A stretch of 64,000 nt of DNA from an uncultured Erythrobacter sp. (GCF_947497915.1 NZ_CANMIJ010000001.1:473501-537500); one strand, 5' to 3'; numbered from the stretch's first letter, positions 20,287 to 30,329 are shown. Notes: generated from the letters alone by a model not told the origin. Numbers and translations are program-made.

Positions 20287-20891
20287 GCGGGCTCGTCCAT
20301 CGGGGCGAAGTCTTCAATCGCCAGAGTGCGCAGGCCGTCTATCGCGAGCGTCTGGTGCGACGCGATCAGCGCAGTCCCGCCGCCGGCGATATGGAGCGCG
20401 ATCAGCGCCGTGACTTGCTCGATCGCAGCCGCATCCAGCCCGCTAAGCGGCTCATCCAGAAGCCAGATCGGCACGCCGCGATTAAGCAGCGCGGCAAGGC
20501 CCGCCCGCTTGCGCTGCCCGGTCGAAAGGTAACGCACAGGCACATCCAACAACGGCTCCAGCCCGAGCACTTTGAGCGCGCCCGATGGATCGCGGCATCC
20601 GTCAATTCGATGCCAAAAGGCGAGCGCCTTTCCGAGCGGCTGATCCAGATCTAGGCCGGTGCGTTCATCCAGCAAACCAAGCGCGCCTTCGCAGGTCACT
20701 TCGCCAGCGTATGGCGTCGTCAGACCGGCCAGCGCGCGGATCAATGTTGTTTTGCCGGTGCCGTTCGCGCCGGTGATGTGCAGCGCCTCGCCAGCGCCGA
20801 TCTCAAACGACAGCCCGCGAAACAGCAGCCGGTCACCGCGGCGACAGGCAAGAGCGTTTGCAATAAGCTTTGGAGTTGGAGAACCTTGCAT
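20283..20891 (-). CDS. ccmA: heme ABC exporter ATP-binding protein CcmA
   Basis: Walker A 'ITGANGTGKTTLIRALAGL', signature 'LSTGQRKRAGLAALL', 'PIWLLDEPLSGLD'; start taken at the internal ATG (MQGSPTPK). Confidence 0.92.
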   Translation of the reverse strand: MQGSPTPKLIANALACRRGDRLLFRGLSFEIGAGEALHITGANGTGKTTLIRALAGLTTPYAGEVTCEGALGLLDERTGLDLDQPLGKALAFWHRIDGCRDPSGALKVLGLEPLLDVPVRYLSTGQRKRAGLAALLNRGVPIWLLDEPLSGLDAAAIEQVTALIALHIAGGGTALIASHQTLAIDGLRTLAIEDFAPMDEPA

Positions 20892-20948
20892 CGCCCCGTG
20901 CGTTAGGCAAAAGCGAAGCCGCAAACAACTCTCACATCAGGAGCCCCC

Positions 20949-21242
20949 ATGGCCAATGTCAACGAACTGAATGAAAAAGAACGCGCCACGTTGCTTGCCG
21001 ACCACCCCGAATGGGAGCTGACGCGCGAAGAGAAAGCGATCACGCGCACGTTTCAGTTTGGCGATTTTTCCGAAGCCTGGGGCTTCATGAGCCGCGTTGC
21101 CTTGCTCGCCGACCGTCAGGATCACCACCCGGAATGGTTCAACGTTTACGCCAAGGTGGAAATAACGCTGACCACACATGATGCAGGCGGTCTGTCACAG
21201 CGCGATGCGACCATGGCGCGGGCGATAGATCAGCTGGTCTAA
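20949..21242 (+). CDS. phhB: 4a-hydroxytetrahydrobiopterin dehydratase (PCD/DCoH)
   Basis: 97 aa; '[52 protein letters not shown]'. Confidence 0.95.
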   Translation: MANVNELNEKERATLLADHPEWELTREEKAITRTFQFGDFSEAWGFMSRVALLADRQDHHPEWFNVYAKVEITLTTHDAGGLSQRDATMARAIDQLV

Positions 21243-22063
21243 AGCTCGACCCCGACACCCTGACTGCGCATTTCCTTGCGCAACAGTCCCGGCATCCAAC
21301 GCTTAAGGCGGCGCATCCGCTTGGCCATTTTGCCGACGGTGTAATGCAGATCGTCCCCGTGGACGGCTTGCCAGACTACGCCGGGTACGATGTCCACTGG
21401 TGACACTTCGACGCCCGCTTCGATCAGAGTTTCTTTGGCGGTCTGGTTCGAGTCTTCCTGAATTTTTCCGATGATCGGTGTGTCGATGAAACCGGGACAC
21501 AAAGCGGCGACCTTGATCCCGTCATCGGCCCATTCCGCGTCCAAACTTTCGGTCAGACCGCGCACGCCCCATTTGGTCGCGCAGTAGGCGGCGAGACCCG
21601 GCGCACCGATGATGCCTGCGAGGCTCGCGGTGTTCAGCAGGACAGATCCCGGCGCGGTTTCGGCGAGATAACGGTGCGATGCCTGCGCGCCGAAAATCAC
21701 GCCTTTCATATTGATGTCGAGCATCCGGGTCAGTTCGTCTTCGTCCTGATCAACCAGTTGCCCGCCGTCGCCGATGCCAGCATTGTTGAACACGACATCA
21801 ATGCGTCCGCCAGCGGCTTTCGCAAAGTCAGTCAACGCTGTGTCCCATTGATCGCGAAACCGCACATCAAGCGTGTGTGTCGATGCTCTTCCACTGGTGA
21901 TCATGGACAGCGTTTCGGCCATGCCCGCCTCGTCCACATCGGCGATGCCGACGAACCAGCCGCGCTCGGCAAAGAATACAGCCACAGCGCGGCCAATGCC
22001 CGATGCGCCGCCGGTGATGAAGATGGAACGGGTGGGTTCGCCTGTAATCGTATCCGCGCTCAT
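21239..22063 (-). CDS. short-chain dehydrogenase/reductase (SDR) copy 1
   Basis: '[34 protein letters not shown]', 'NNAGIG', 'YCATKWGV'. Confidence 0.93.
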   Translation of the reverse strand: MSADTITGEPTRSIFITGGASGIGRAVAVFFAERGWFVGIADVDEAGMAETLSMITSGRASTHTLDVRFRDQWDTALTDFAKAAGGRIDVVFNNAGIGDGGQLVDQDEDELTRMLDINMKGVIFGAQASHRYLAETAPGSVLLNTASLAGIIGAPGLAAYCATKWGVRGLTESLDAEWADDGIKVAALCPGFIDTPIIGKIQEDSNQTAKETLIEAGVEVSPVDIVPGVVWQAVHGDDLHYTVGKMAKRMRRLKRWMPGLLRKEMRSQGVGVEL

Positions 22064-22075
22064 ACTGTCTATCCC

Positions 22076-22891
22076 TTATTTGCCGAGAAGTGCCGCGCCT
22101 TCGCGGTTCTGTTTGCGTATCTTGCCCGGCATCCAACGCTTGGCAAAGTTCAGCTTCTTGGCGGTCTTGCCAACGAGATAATGCAGATCATCACCGTGAA
22201 CGGCTTGCCAGATGGTTTCGGCTACTTCTTCCACCGGAGTGATCTCAAGCCCAGCGGCCTGCACGCGGGTTCGCACCGCTTCGTTGGATTTCCGGTTGCC
22301 GGTGCCATCGAGCAGCGGGGTTTCGATGAAGCTGGGGCAGATTGAGCAGGACTTGATCCCCTCCGGCGCCCATTCCGCGTCCAAACTCTCTGCGATGCCG
22401 CGCACTGCAAATTTGGTTGCGCTGTAAACGCTCATGCCGCTGCCGCCCGATATGCCTGCTGCGCTGGCAATATTGACGAGGGCCGAACCGGGCGCAGTTT
22501 TCTGGAGGTAGGGATAGACCGCCTGCGCGCCGTAAAGCACGCCGCGAATATTGATGTCGAGGCAGCGATCAATCTCTTCGGTTTCCAGCTCGGACAGCGC
22601 GCCGCCTGTGCCGATCCCTGCATTGTTGACCATCGCATCGATCCTTCCGCCAGCTGCGGTTGAGAATGCCTCCAACGCGGTGTCCCAAGCGGCGCGATCA
22701 CGCACGTCGAGTCTATGCATGTAGGTAAAGCCGCCGGGGATCAGACCGAGCGTGTCCTCCATGCCCGCTTCGTTGATGTCGGCGATGCCAACGAACCAGC
22801 CGCGCTCGCCAAAATAGCGCGCGGTGGCGCGGCCAATGCCGGATGCTCCGCCCGTGATGAAAATGCTGCGGCGCGGTTCTGATGCGCTCAT
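22076..22891 (-). CDS. short-chain dehydrogenase/reductase (SDR) copy 2
   Basis: '[34 protein letters not shown]', 'NNAGIG', 'YSATKFAV'; paralogue of the adjacent gene; start taken at the internal ATG (MSASEPRRS). Confidence 0.93.
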   Translation of the reverse strand: MSASEPRRSIFITGGASGIGRATARYFGERGWFVGIADINEAGMEDTLGLIPGGFTYMHRLDVRDRAAWDTALEAFSTAAGGRIDAMVNNAGIGTGGALSELETEEIDRCLDINIRGVLYGAQAVYPYLQKTAPGSALVNIASAAGISGGSGMSVYSATKFAVRGIAESLDAEWAPEGIKSCSICPSFIETPLLDGTGNRKSNEAVRTRVQAAGLEITPVEEVAETIWQAVHGDDLHYLVGKTAKKLNFAKRWMPGKIRKQNREGAALLGK

Positions 22892-22948
22892 GTGATCCCT
22901 CTCAATTGCTATTTGCAACCGGTCTAGTGAGCACAGGGGCGCTTGTCA

Positions 22949-24904
22949 TCAGGACAATGCGGCTTTCAATCCCTGCACATGATCCTCACCCTCAACGATC
23001 TCGGCAGTCGAAGGCTTCAGCACGTCACCCAAAGGCTCCGCCCGGCCGCCTAAGCACTCGGCAAGGAAGTTTTCGGCAACTGCAAAGAAAGCGATAGAGT
23101 TGGCAGGTTTGGCAAAGCCGTGGCCTTCGTCTGGATAGAGCACATAGGTCACTGGAATACCGGCATCTTTCATCGCGCCAACGATTTGGTCGCTCTCATC
23201 CTGCTTCACACGCGGATCGTTTGCACCTTGTGCAATTAGCAGCGGCTTGATGATCTGATCCGCCTTGTGCAGCGGGCTGGCCGCTTTCAGCAGCGCGAGA
23301 TCTTCTTCGGTTTCGGGATTGCCCATCCGCTCGTGGAAAATCTTCACCATCGGCGCCCAGTATGGCGGGATCGTGCCAAGCAGAGTTTCGAGGTTTGACG
23401 GGCCGACAATATCGACGCCGCAGGCGAATACGTCCGGCGTAAAGGCGAGACCCGCTAGCGTCGCATAGCCGCCATATGAACCGCCCATAATGGCGACTTT
23501 GTCTTTGATCGCGATCCCTTCGGATACGGCCCAATCGACCGCGTCGATCAGATCGTCATGCATCTTCAGACCCCATTGCTTGTTCGCTGCGTTAAGGAAT
23601 TCCTTGCCGAAGCCGGTCGACCCGCGAAAGTTCACGGAGAGCACTGCATAGCCGCGATTGGCGAGCATTTGATGCGTGGAGTTGAACCCGTATCCATCGC
23701 GCGCCCACGGCCCGCCATGGACGAGCAGTACCATCGGAACAGGAGCGGTGGGGCGGCCATTGCCATCCGTATCGCTGCCAGCAGGCAGGGTGAGGTATGA
23801 TGGCAGGGTAAGTCCGTCGCGGCTGGTAATCTCGACCGGGTGCAGCCTTTGCAGCGGCGCGCCTTCCAGCTCTGGCCGCGTGACGTAAAACGGTGTCAGC
23901 GTGCTCGCGTCACGATCATAAATATGGCTCGCAACCGGATCGCCGACCGGATCATTCCACACGATCCATGTGCGGTCATCCTCGGTCCGGCTCATGATGC
24001 CGTATTCACCGTCAAACTGCGTGCGCAGCCATTCAAGCGAGGCCTTCATCTCCGGATCAATCGCGGTCCACTCCGTTTTAAGATAGTTGACGGCATAGGC
24101 TTGTATCTCGCCGGTTTTCTGATCCTGCATCGCGCCGCTGATATCAGCTTTGTCGTCCTCTGCGATTAACGTGCGTGTCCCCGTTTTGGTGTCCTGAGCA
24201 TAAAGCGCAGCGGTGTTCCGGCCGCGGCTGTCCATCCAATACAGGATCGAACCGTCAACCGTGTAGCCGGAGGGCGATGTGGTCATCGAGTCCTCCATTT
24301 CGGTGCTCTCAAACGGCTCGGCCTCTACCGCGCCGTCTGTGAAGCGAAAGAAGTCTGTTCCGCCCGCGTCATTCTGCTGAAACGCCATGCGCAGGGTCAG
24401 GCTGTCATCGGACATAAAACCGGCAAAGCCATTGTTCTCGTACACGAGCTCAAGCGCGCCGGTGTTGAGGTTAAGCCGGTGAACATCATGGAACTGCGCG
24501 TCGCGATTGTTCAAGCCGACAAGCACTTCATCAAGGATGGTTTCGGACGCGCCGACAATCTGCACTCGCGTCTCTTCAAACGGGGTCAGGCAAATCTCTT
24601 CGCCGCTCGCAATGTCGATCCGGTAGAGCAGGAAATTCTCGTCCCCGCCTTTATCCTGAATATACCCGACGCTCTTGCCATCGGGTGCCCAAAAATGGTC
24701 GCGGATCGGGCGGTCGGTCGAGCTGGTGATCGCCTTTGCATCATCAGGATTGTCGCGCGGCGCAAGCCAGATATTGAGTGTGCCATCGAGAGGCGCGAGC
24801 CAACTGAGCCATATGCCATCGGGGCTGATCTTACCTTGGGCGCGGGTTGGATTGCCAAACAAGGCATCGCGCGGGATCAGCGGAAATTGGTCGATAGCAG
24901 TCAT
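22949..24904 (-). CDS. S9 family prolyl oligopeptidase-type peptidase
   Basis: 'LLVHGGPWARDGYGFN', 'GGSYGGYATLAGL', 'LYPDEGHGF'; ATG at 24904 preceded by AAGGGAGA. Confidence 0.93.
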   Translation of the reverse strand: MTAIDQFPLIPRDALFGNPTRAQGKISPDGIWLSWLAPLDGTLNIWLAPRDNPDDAKAITSSTDRPIRDHFWAPDGKSVGYIQDKGGDENFLLYRIDIASGEEICLTPFEETRVQIVGASETILDEVLVGLNNRDAQFHDVHRLNLNTGALELVYENNGFAGFMSDDSLTLRMAFQQNDAGGTDFFRFTDGAVEAEPFESTEMEDSMTTSPSGYTVDGSILYWMDSRGRNTAALYAQDTKTGTRTLIAEDDKADISGAMQDQKTGEIQAYAVNYLKTEWTAIDPEMKASLEWLRTQFDGEYGIMSRTEDDRTWIVWNDPVGDPVASHIYDRDASTLTPFYVTRPELEGAPLQRLHPVEITSRDGLTLPSYLTLPAGSDTDGNGRPTAPVPMVLLVHGGPWARDGYGFNSTHQMLANRGYAVLSVNFRGSTGFGKEFLNAANKQWGLKMHDDLIDAVDWAVSEGIAIKDKVAIMGGSYGGYATLAGLAFTPDVFACGVDIVGPSNLETLLGTIPPYWAPMVKIFHERMGNPETEEDLALLKAASPLHKADQIIKPLLIAQGANDPRVKQDESDQIVGAMKDAGIPVTYVLYPDEGHGFAKPANSIAFFAVAENFLAECLGGRAEPLGDVLKPSTAEIVEGEDHVQGLKAALS

Positions 24905-24918
24905 GGTGTCTCCCTTAG

Positions 24919-24931
24919 GTGTCAATGACAC
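24919..24931. promoter_or_regulatory. perfect 13-bp dyad, candidate repressor operator upstream of the S9 peptidase
   Basis: GTGTCA-A-TGACAC: two perfect 6-bp arms around one central base, just upstream of the RBS. Confidence 0.45.
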
Positions 24932-24970
24932 TTGGGGAGCGCGCTACGGATTGCAAATAGCTGGTGGCAG

Positions 24971-25453
24971 CTAAGTCTGTTTTCGATCCGCCGCGCTCTC
25001 GACGTCCATCTCAATCAGGTAGGGCGCGACAAAGCCAGCGTAGTCCTCTTTGCGTTGCTGCGGCAAATCTTTCCAGCCGGTGATCGACCCGCGACAATTT
25101 GCGTGCCCGCATCCACATGAACTGGTGAAATGCTCGATACGGAAATTGCGCATGGCGTAATCATATGTGGCTTCGTCTTCGGCTGCGATATCGCGCATCG
25201 CGACAATGTTATGGCCGCCAGATTCGTTGAGTATGATACCGCAATTCGGATCGCAGGAATGATTGAACTTGGAGCTCAATCCCTTGTGAAAGCCAAATCC
25301 GGTCTTGCTGATTTGCGAGGCGTGTGAATGATTGCCGATCGGCCTGTCATCGAGCATCCCAAGATAGAGAATGTCGCCTTTCCTGAATGACCCCAAGGCG
25401 AAAACGCCTTGGCCGCGACCATGTGCAATTCGCTCTTCGATACCACTTGTCAT
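24971..25453 (-). CDS. SET domain-containing protein (putative protein-lysine methyltransferase)
   Basis: 'HGRGQGVFALGSFRKGDILYLG', 'SKFNHSCDPNCGIIL', 'DEATYDYAM', post-SET-like 'CGCGHANCRGSITGW'; ATG at 25453 preceded by GAGGAG. Confidence 0.85.
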   Translation of the reverse strand: MTSGIEERIAHGRGQGVFALGSFRKGDILYLGMLDDRPIGNHSHASQISKTGFGFHKGLSSKFNHSCDPNCGIILNESGGHNIVAMRDIAAEDEATYDYAMRNFRIEHFTSSCGCGHANCRGSITGWKDLPQQRKEDYAGFVAPYLIEMDVESAADRKQT

Positions 25454-25463
25454 TTGAAACTCC

Positions 25464-25667
25464 TCAGTCGGCAATGCCGTTTTGAGACCAAGAGCTATTG
25501 GCCCTGATCTTCGCGATTGGGTACTGCGCGACGCCGAGTTGCTGTCGAGCTCTTTGGATTAAGTTTTCGTGATGATTTACACAATCGCGTTGCGAAGCCC
25601 TGGCATCTGCTGCTGCGGCATTCATCAAAGCGACTTGGTGGTCAAAAAGAAGTCTGTTGAGGCTCAA
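25464..25667 (-). CDS. small hypothetical protein
   Basis: 67 aa MSLNRLLFDHQVALMNAAAADARASQRDCVNHHENLIQRARQQLGV...; TTG start with upstream GGGAGAA; same strand as and immediately before the SET-domain gene. Confidence 0.4.
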   Translation of the reverse strand: MSLNRLLFDHQVALMNAAAADARASQRDCVNHHENLIQRARQQLGVAQYPIAKIRANSSWSQNGIAD

Positions 25668-25958
25668 GTCGCGTTCTCCCTAATGCGGGAGCGCAATTGT
25701 CTCTCAGTCGAGAGGCGCATGAAGACGAACCTTCGATAGCGACTAGATGGTGATGATTATTGTGATCTACAAGCTGCAGGCTCTCAGAACCAATCTGCGA
25801 TCTCTGCAAGCCAAACGCTTGCCTTTGTTTTCTACAGAAGCGCTTGTTGCTACCGAGCCTGCGGCTCTTTCAGGTCTTTGTCGCTCAACTTTCTTCCTGA
25901 ATCGGATTTTCGCAATCCTTGCCTATGTTGGGTAAGTGTCAAGCATCTCCAACAAAAA

Positions 25959-27833
25959 CTACGCCCCTTCTGCTGCTTCCAGTTTCTCGCTGAATGCCAT
26001 CCATTCCGCCTCGACCGCGTCCAGTTCGTCGGACAATTCAGACCGCATAGAGAGCAGCTCGCTCATGCTCTTATCGGTGAGATGCTTGGCCGCATTGGAC
26101 GGCTCGTACATCGCTTGATCAATGACGCTGCGGTCTGATTGCAGTTTGGCCATCGTTTTTTCTGTCCGGGCAACGTCCGCTTTCACGCTGCGAATCTCGG
26201 CTCTTTCTTTCGAGCTTTTCTTGCCGCCTTTGCCCTTTGCGCTCTTGCTGCTGCCATCTTTCTTCGGTTGGTTCAGTCCCAGCACGAAATCGATGTAATC
26301 CTCCATGCTGCCAGTGAATTCCTTGGCGGTGCCATCGTCCACCAGCACGAGCCGATCAGAGCTTAACTCGACCATGTGGCGATCGTGGCTGATCAAGATT
26401 ACCGCACCGTTATAATCGTTGAGTGCCTGGACCAGAGCTTCGCGGGCATCGACGTCCAAGTGGTTGGTTGGCTCATCAAGGATAAGCAGATGCGGCGCGT
26501 CGCGGGTGATCAGGGCAAGCGCAAGTCGGGCGCGTTCACCGCCAGAAAGCTTAGCCACCTTTTGCGTGGCGCGGTTTCCGGAAAAGCCGAACCGGCCCAA
26601 CTGCTCGCGGATTTTACCGGCCGGCATGCCGTCCATCGCGTGGGTCATGTGCTCGAGCGGGGTTTCGTCTCCGGACAGTTCTTCGACCTGATACTGGGTG
26701 AAATAGCCGACCTTCATTTTGCTCGGCGCGTTCACCTCGCCTTCCATCAGTGGAAGTTGGGCCGCCAGCAGGCGGGCCAATGTCGTCTTGCCGTTTCCGT
26801 TTCGCCCAAGCAGCGCGATGCGATCATCAGGCTCAATCCGCAGACTGACCCGTTTCAGGATCGGCACATCCTTGGTGTAGCCGACCGCCGCCATATCCAT
26901 CGTGATCATCGGCGGTTTGAGCTGGCTCGGGCTGGGAAAATCAAAGCTGAGTGATGGGTCTTCCATCAGCGCAGCGATGGGCTGCATTTTTGCTAGCATT
27001 TTGGCGCGGGATTGGGCCTGTTTCGCGGTGGAGGCGCGGGCGCTGTTGCGGGCCACATAATCCTGAAGGCGTGCGCGCTGAGCATCCTGCGCCGCCTTGG
27101 CCGATTCCAGCTGCGCGGCGCGCTCTGCCCGCTGTTTTTCAAAGCTGTCGTAACCGCCGGGATACAAGGTCAGCCGCCCGCCCTGAAGGTGCAGGATATG
27201 ATCGGCGACCTTGTTCAGCAGATCGCGCTCATGGCTGATCACAAGCAGGGTGGCGGGATAGCTTTTGAGGAAGTTTTCTAGCCACAAAGTCGCTTCAAGA
27301 TCGAGGTGGTTCGAAGGTTCATCAAGCAGAAGAATATCAGGTTGTGAAAATAACAGCGCGCCGAGCGCGACGCGCATTTTCCAGCCGCCCGAAAAACTGT
27401 CGAGCGGTTGGCGCTGCATCTCTTCATCAAAGCCGAGGCCGATCAGAATGCGTGCGGCCCGTGACGGCGCGCTGTAGGCATCAATCGCCAGCAGCCGGTC
27501 ATGCACATCGCCCAGCCTGTCCATGTCGGTGCAGGTTTCGGATTCTTCCAGCAGCGCAGCGCGCTCCGTATCGGCGGCCAGCACCACCTCTTCAGGGGTG
27601 GTATTCCCGCTCGGTGCTTCCTGCGCGATATAGCCGAGACGGAGTTTGGACGACTTCGTGATTGCGCCTTCATCCGGCTCGATTTCGCCGATCAACGCTT
27701 TCATCAAAGTCGATTTGCCAGCGCCATTGCGGCCGATCAGGCCGACCCGCGCGCCATCGGGAATGGCAGCGCTGGCGTGTTCCAGGATCGAGCGGCCGCC
27801 TAGCCGGACAGTAATATCATCAATGGTCAGCAT
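25959..27833 (-). CDS. ABC-F family ATP-binding cassette protein (Uup/YheS-like)
   Basis: Two ABC cassettes: 'GRNGAGKSTLMKAL'/'LLLDEPSNHLDLEATLWLENFL' and 'GRNGNGKTTLARLL'/'LILDEPTNHLDVDAREAL'; no TM region. Confidence 0.95.
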   Translation of the reverse strand: MLTIDDITVRLGGRSILEHASAAIPDGARVGLIGRNGAGKSTLMKALIGEIEPDEGAITKSSKLRLGYIAQEAPSGNTTPEEVVLAADTERAALLEESETCTDMDRLGDVHDRLLAIDAYSAPSRAARILIGLGFDEEMQRQPLDSFSGGWKMRVALGALLFSQPDILLLDEPSNHLDLEATLWLENFLKSYPATLLVISHERDLLNKVADHILHLQGGRLTLYPGGYDSFEKQRAERAAQLESAKAAQDAQRARLQDYVARNSARASTAKQAQSRAKMLAKMQPIAALMEDPSLSFDFPSPSQLKPPMITMDMAAVGYTKDVPILKRVSLRIEPDDRIALLGRNGNGKTTLARLLAAQLPLMEGEVNAPSKMKVGYFTQYQVEELSGDETPLEHMTHAMDGMPAGKIREQLGRFGFSGNRATQKVAKLSGGERARLALALITRDAPHLLILDEPTNHLDVDAREALVQALNDYNGAVILISHDRHMVELSSDRLVLVDDGTAKEFTGSMEDYIDFVLGLNQPKKDGSSKSAKGKGGKKSSKERAEIRSVKADVARTEKTMAKLQSDRSVIDQAMYEPSNAAKHLTDKSMSELLSMRSELSDELDAVEAEWMAFSEKLEAAEGA

Positions 27834-27939
27834 GGCGCGCCTCTAGCAAGTCATGCCGCGCCGCCCAATGAAATTGATCTTACCGCCAAACGAATTCGCA
27901 AAGGCTTGCATCCTTGCCACAGACGTTTAGCCCGATGCC

Positions 27940-28203
27940 ATGGATATGGAACATCTGCTGCAACGCTATTTCGGCACCGTTGATCTAGGTGACGTGCAAG
28001 TCGACGCTATCCCCGCTGCGACCGAGAGAATGCTGGTCGATTTCGGGCTTGAGAAAGACCGCGGCAAGCGCTTCGCCTTGTGGAGCCTGCTCACCATGCT
28101 GGACGCAGCGCCCGATCTGGATGTCGCGTTTGAGGATGAAGAAGAGCGCGAGGCCGCACGCAACTTTATGGATATGATCGCCGCCGCCAGTCAGACTGAG
28201 TGA
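27940..28203 (+). CDS. small hypothetical protein
   Basis: 87 aa, acidic, fits between flanking genes; no recognised domain. Confidence 0.6.
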   Translation: MDMEHLLQRYFGTVDLGDVQVDAIPAATERMLVDFGLEKDRGKRFALWSLLTMLDAAPDLDVAFEDEEEREAARNFMDMIAAASQTE

Positions 28204-28205
28204 CG

Positions 28206-28823
28206 TTAAAGCGCCGGAGCATCGTAATAGCGCCACGAGAACAGCGCCATCGCGCCTCTATACGGACGCCACTGCTCACCGATTTCACGCAGCTCTCTTT
28301 CCTTCGGGCGTTCTGGCAGGTCGAGCAGCCGTTTAACGCCCTCTTGCACAGCAAGGTCGCCGGCTGGCCACATGTCGGCGCGGCCCTCTGCGAACATAAG
28401 GTAAATCTCCGCTGACCAGCGCCCGATACCTTTGATACGGGTTAGCTCTTCGATGGCGTCCTCATCCCCTTCAGGCAGCCCATCAAAATCAATCTCACCC
28501 GCCGCGACCAGCTCGCATAACGAGCGGGCATAGCCTTGCTTTTGCCGTGAAAGGCCGCAGGCGCGTAACGTGTCGAAATCCCTTTCAAGCAGGCATGACG
28601 GAGTGAAACCATCACCCAGCTCCGCTTCCAACTTGTTCCACATGGATGTGGCCGCTGCGACGGAGACTTGCTGACCGACGATAGTGCGCAGCAGCGTTTT
28701 ATAGCCGGTATCGCGCAGGCGCGGCTCTGGATAGCCAACCCGCTGCAATTCGCTGGCCAGCCTCGCATCTTTGCTCGCGAGCTCGTCCAATCCCCTGCGA
28801 ATTTCCTCTGCGCTGATGCCCAC
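28206..28823 (-). CDS. DNA-3-methyladenine glycosylase II / HhH-GPD family
   Basis: 205 aa, GTG start; 'LTRIKGIGRWSAEIYLMFAEGRADMWPAGDLAVQEGVKRLL' HhH-GPD motif. Confidence 0.92.
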   Translation of the reverse strand: MGISAEEIRRGLDELASKDARLASELQRVGYPEPRLRDTGYKTLLRTIVGQQVSVAAATSMWNKLEAELGDGFTPSCLLERDFDTLRACGLSRQKQGYARSLCELVAAGEIDFDGLPEGDEDAIEELTRIKGIGRWSAEIYLMFAEGRADMWPAGDLAVQEGVKRLLDLPERPKERELREIGEQWRPYRGAMALFSWRYYDAPAL

Positions 28824-28934
28824 TTGGTTGTTCCTTGGCTTGCGTTGAATTTCGGAACGTCCTAGCAGCCCGTCTGTTCATTCGATAGCGCGCGTTCTTG
28901 CGCTCAATATCATTGTCAAAGAGGAAGTCTGTCC

Positions 28935-29252
28935 ATGCCAAAGCTCGTCGTCACCAATCGCGAAGGTGAAACAAGCGAAATCGATGTCGAAAATGGCATC
29001 ACCGTTATGGAAGCCATTCGCGACAATGGCTTTGACGAGCTGCTCGCGCTGTGCGGCGGTTGCTGCTCTTGCGCGACGTGCCACATCTATGTCGATGCTG
29101 CCGCGACCGACAAATTGCCGGAAATGAGCGAAGACGAAGATGATCTGCTGGAATCTTCCGAGCACCGCAACGACACATCGCGTCTTTCGTGCCAGATTCC
29201 CCTGACTGATGAGCTCGACGGGTTAAAGGTAACTATTGCCGCTGAAGATTGA
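28935..29252 (+). CDS. 2Fe-2S ferredoxin
   Basis: 105 aa; '[16 protein letters not shown]...[23 protein letters not shown]' adrenodoxin-type cluster motif. Confidence 0.95.
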   Translation: MPKLVVTNREGETSEIDVENGITVMEAIRDNGFDELLALCGGCCSCATCHIYVDAAATDKLPEMSEDEDDLLESSEHRNDTSRLSCQIPLTDELDGLKVTIAAED

Positions 29253-29294
29253 TGTTGTTTGCGGATGGGCGCTGCGCGTCCTAAATCCCGCAGC

Positions 29295-30317
29295 ATGAAC
29301 ATTACTCAACCACTCGGCGATACGCTCGCCTTAATCGGAAATACACCGCTCGTGCGCCTTGCTGGACCCAGTGAGGCGGCGGGCTGTGACATCTGGGGTA
29401 AATGCGAATTCGCCAATCCTGGATCATCGGTAAAAGATCGTGCGGCGCTATATATGATCCGCGATGCAGAGGCGCGCGGCGAGCTTAAGTCTGGCGGCAC
29501 TGTGATCGAAGGAACTGCTGGCAACACCGGCATCGGCATCGCGCTCGTCGCCAACGCGCTTGGTTACAAGACGATCATCGTCATGCCTGATAACCAGTCG
29601 AAAGAGAAAATGGACACGCTTCGGGCGCTCGGCGCTCAGCTGGTTCTGGTTCCGCCGACCAAATATGCCGATCCGTGCCATTTCCAGCATGTCTCGCGCC
29701 GCATGGCAGAGGAGACCGAAGGCGCGGTTTGGGCGGGCCAGTTTGACAACACCGCCAACCGCAAGGCGCATATCGAAAGCACTGCAGAGGAATTGTGGGA
29801 GCAAACCGGCGGCAAGATCGACGGCTTTACATGCGCAGCGGGCACGGGCGGCACGATTGCCGGTGTTGGCATGGGGCTTAAGGAAAAGAATGCGGATGTT
29901 CGCATCGCGCTAACCGATCCGCATGGCGCGGCGCTCTACAATTACTACGCGCATGGCGAATTGAAGGGCGAAGGCTCTTCTGTGGCAGAGGGCATCGGGC
30001 AGGGGCGCATTACAGCCAATCTCGAAGGCGCTCCGATTGATACGCAGTTCCGCATCTCTGACGAAGAAGGTATCGTCTGGGTCGAACGTATGCTGCGCGA
30101 AGAGGGGCTGTGCCTTGGCCTGTCGAGCGGGATCAATGTTGCCGGGGCGATTGAATTGGGCAAGCAGCTTGTTGCCGAAGGTCGCGAAAATCCGCAAATT
30201 GCGACGATCCTGTGCGATACAGGTTTTCGCTACCTTTCGACGCTCTACAACGCTGAATGGCTCTCTGCGAAAGGTCTGCCGGTGTTTGACTGGCTGGCAC
30301 AAGAAGACGGCACCTGA
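29295..30317 (+). CDS. cysteine synthase A family protein
   Basis: 'LIGNTPLVRL', 'NPGSSVKDRAALYMI', 'GTAGNTGIGIAL', 'AAGTGGTIAGVG'; ATG at 29295. Confidence 0.92.
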   Translation: MNITQPLGDTLALIGNTPLVRLAGPSEAAGCDIWGKCEFANPGSSVKDRAALYMIRDAEARGELKSGGTVIEGTAGNTGIGIALVANALGYKTIIVMPDNQSKEKMDTLRALGAQLVLVPPTKYADPCHFQHVSRRMAEETEGAVWAGQFDNTANRKAHIESTAEELWEQTGGKIDGFTCAAGTGGTIAGVGMGLKEKNADVRIALTDPHGAALYNYYAHGELKGEGSSVAEGIGQGRITANLEGAPIDTQFRISDEEGIVWVERMLREEGLCLGLSSGINVAGAIELGKQLVAEGRENPQIATILCDTGFRYLSTLYNAEWLSAKGLPVFDWLAQEDGT

Positions 30318-30329
30318 TAGTCTTGGGCC

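Noticed and set aside
25747-25935. 62-aa plus-strand ORF (MVMIIVIYKLQALRTNL...)
   Set aside because: No RBS or recognisable motif; lies in a noncoding gap between convergent-looking noncoding sequence and the ABC-F gene 3' end.
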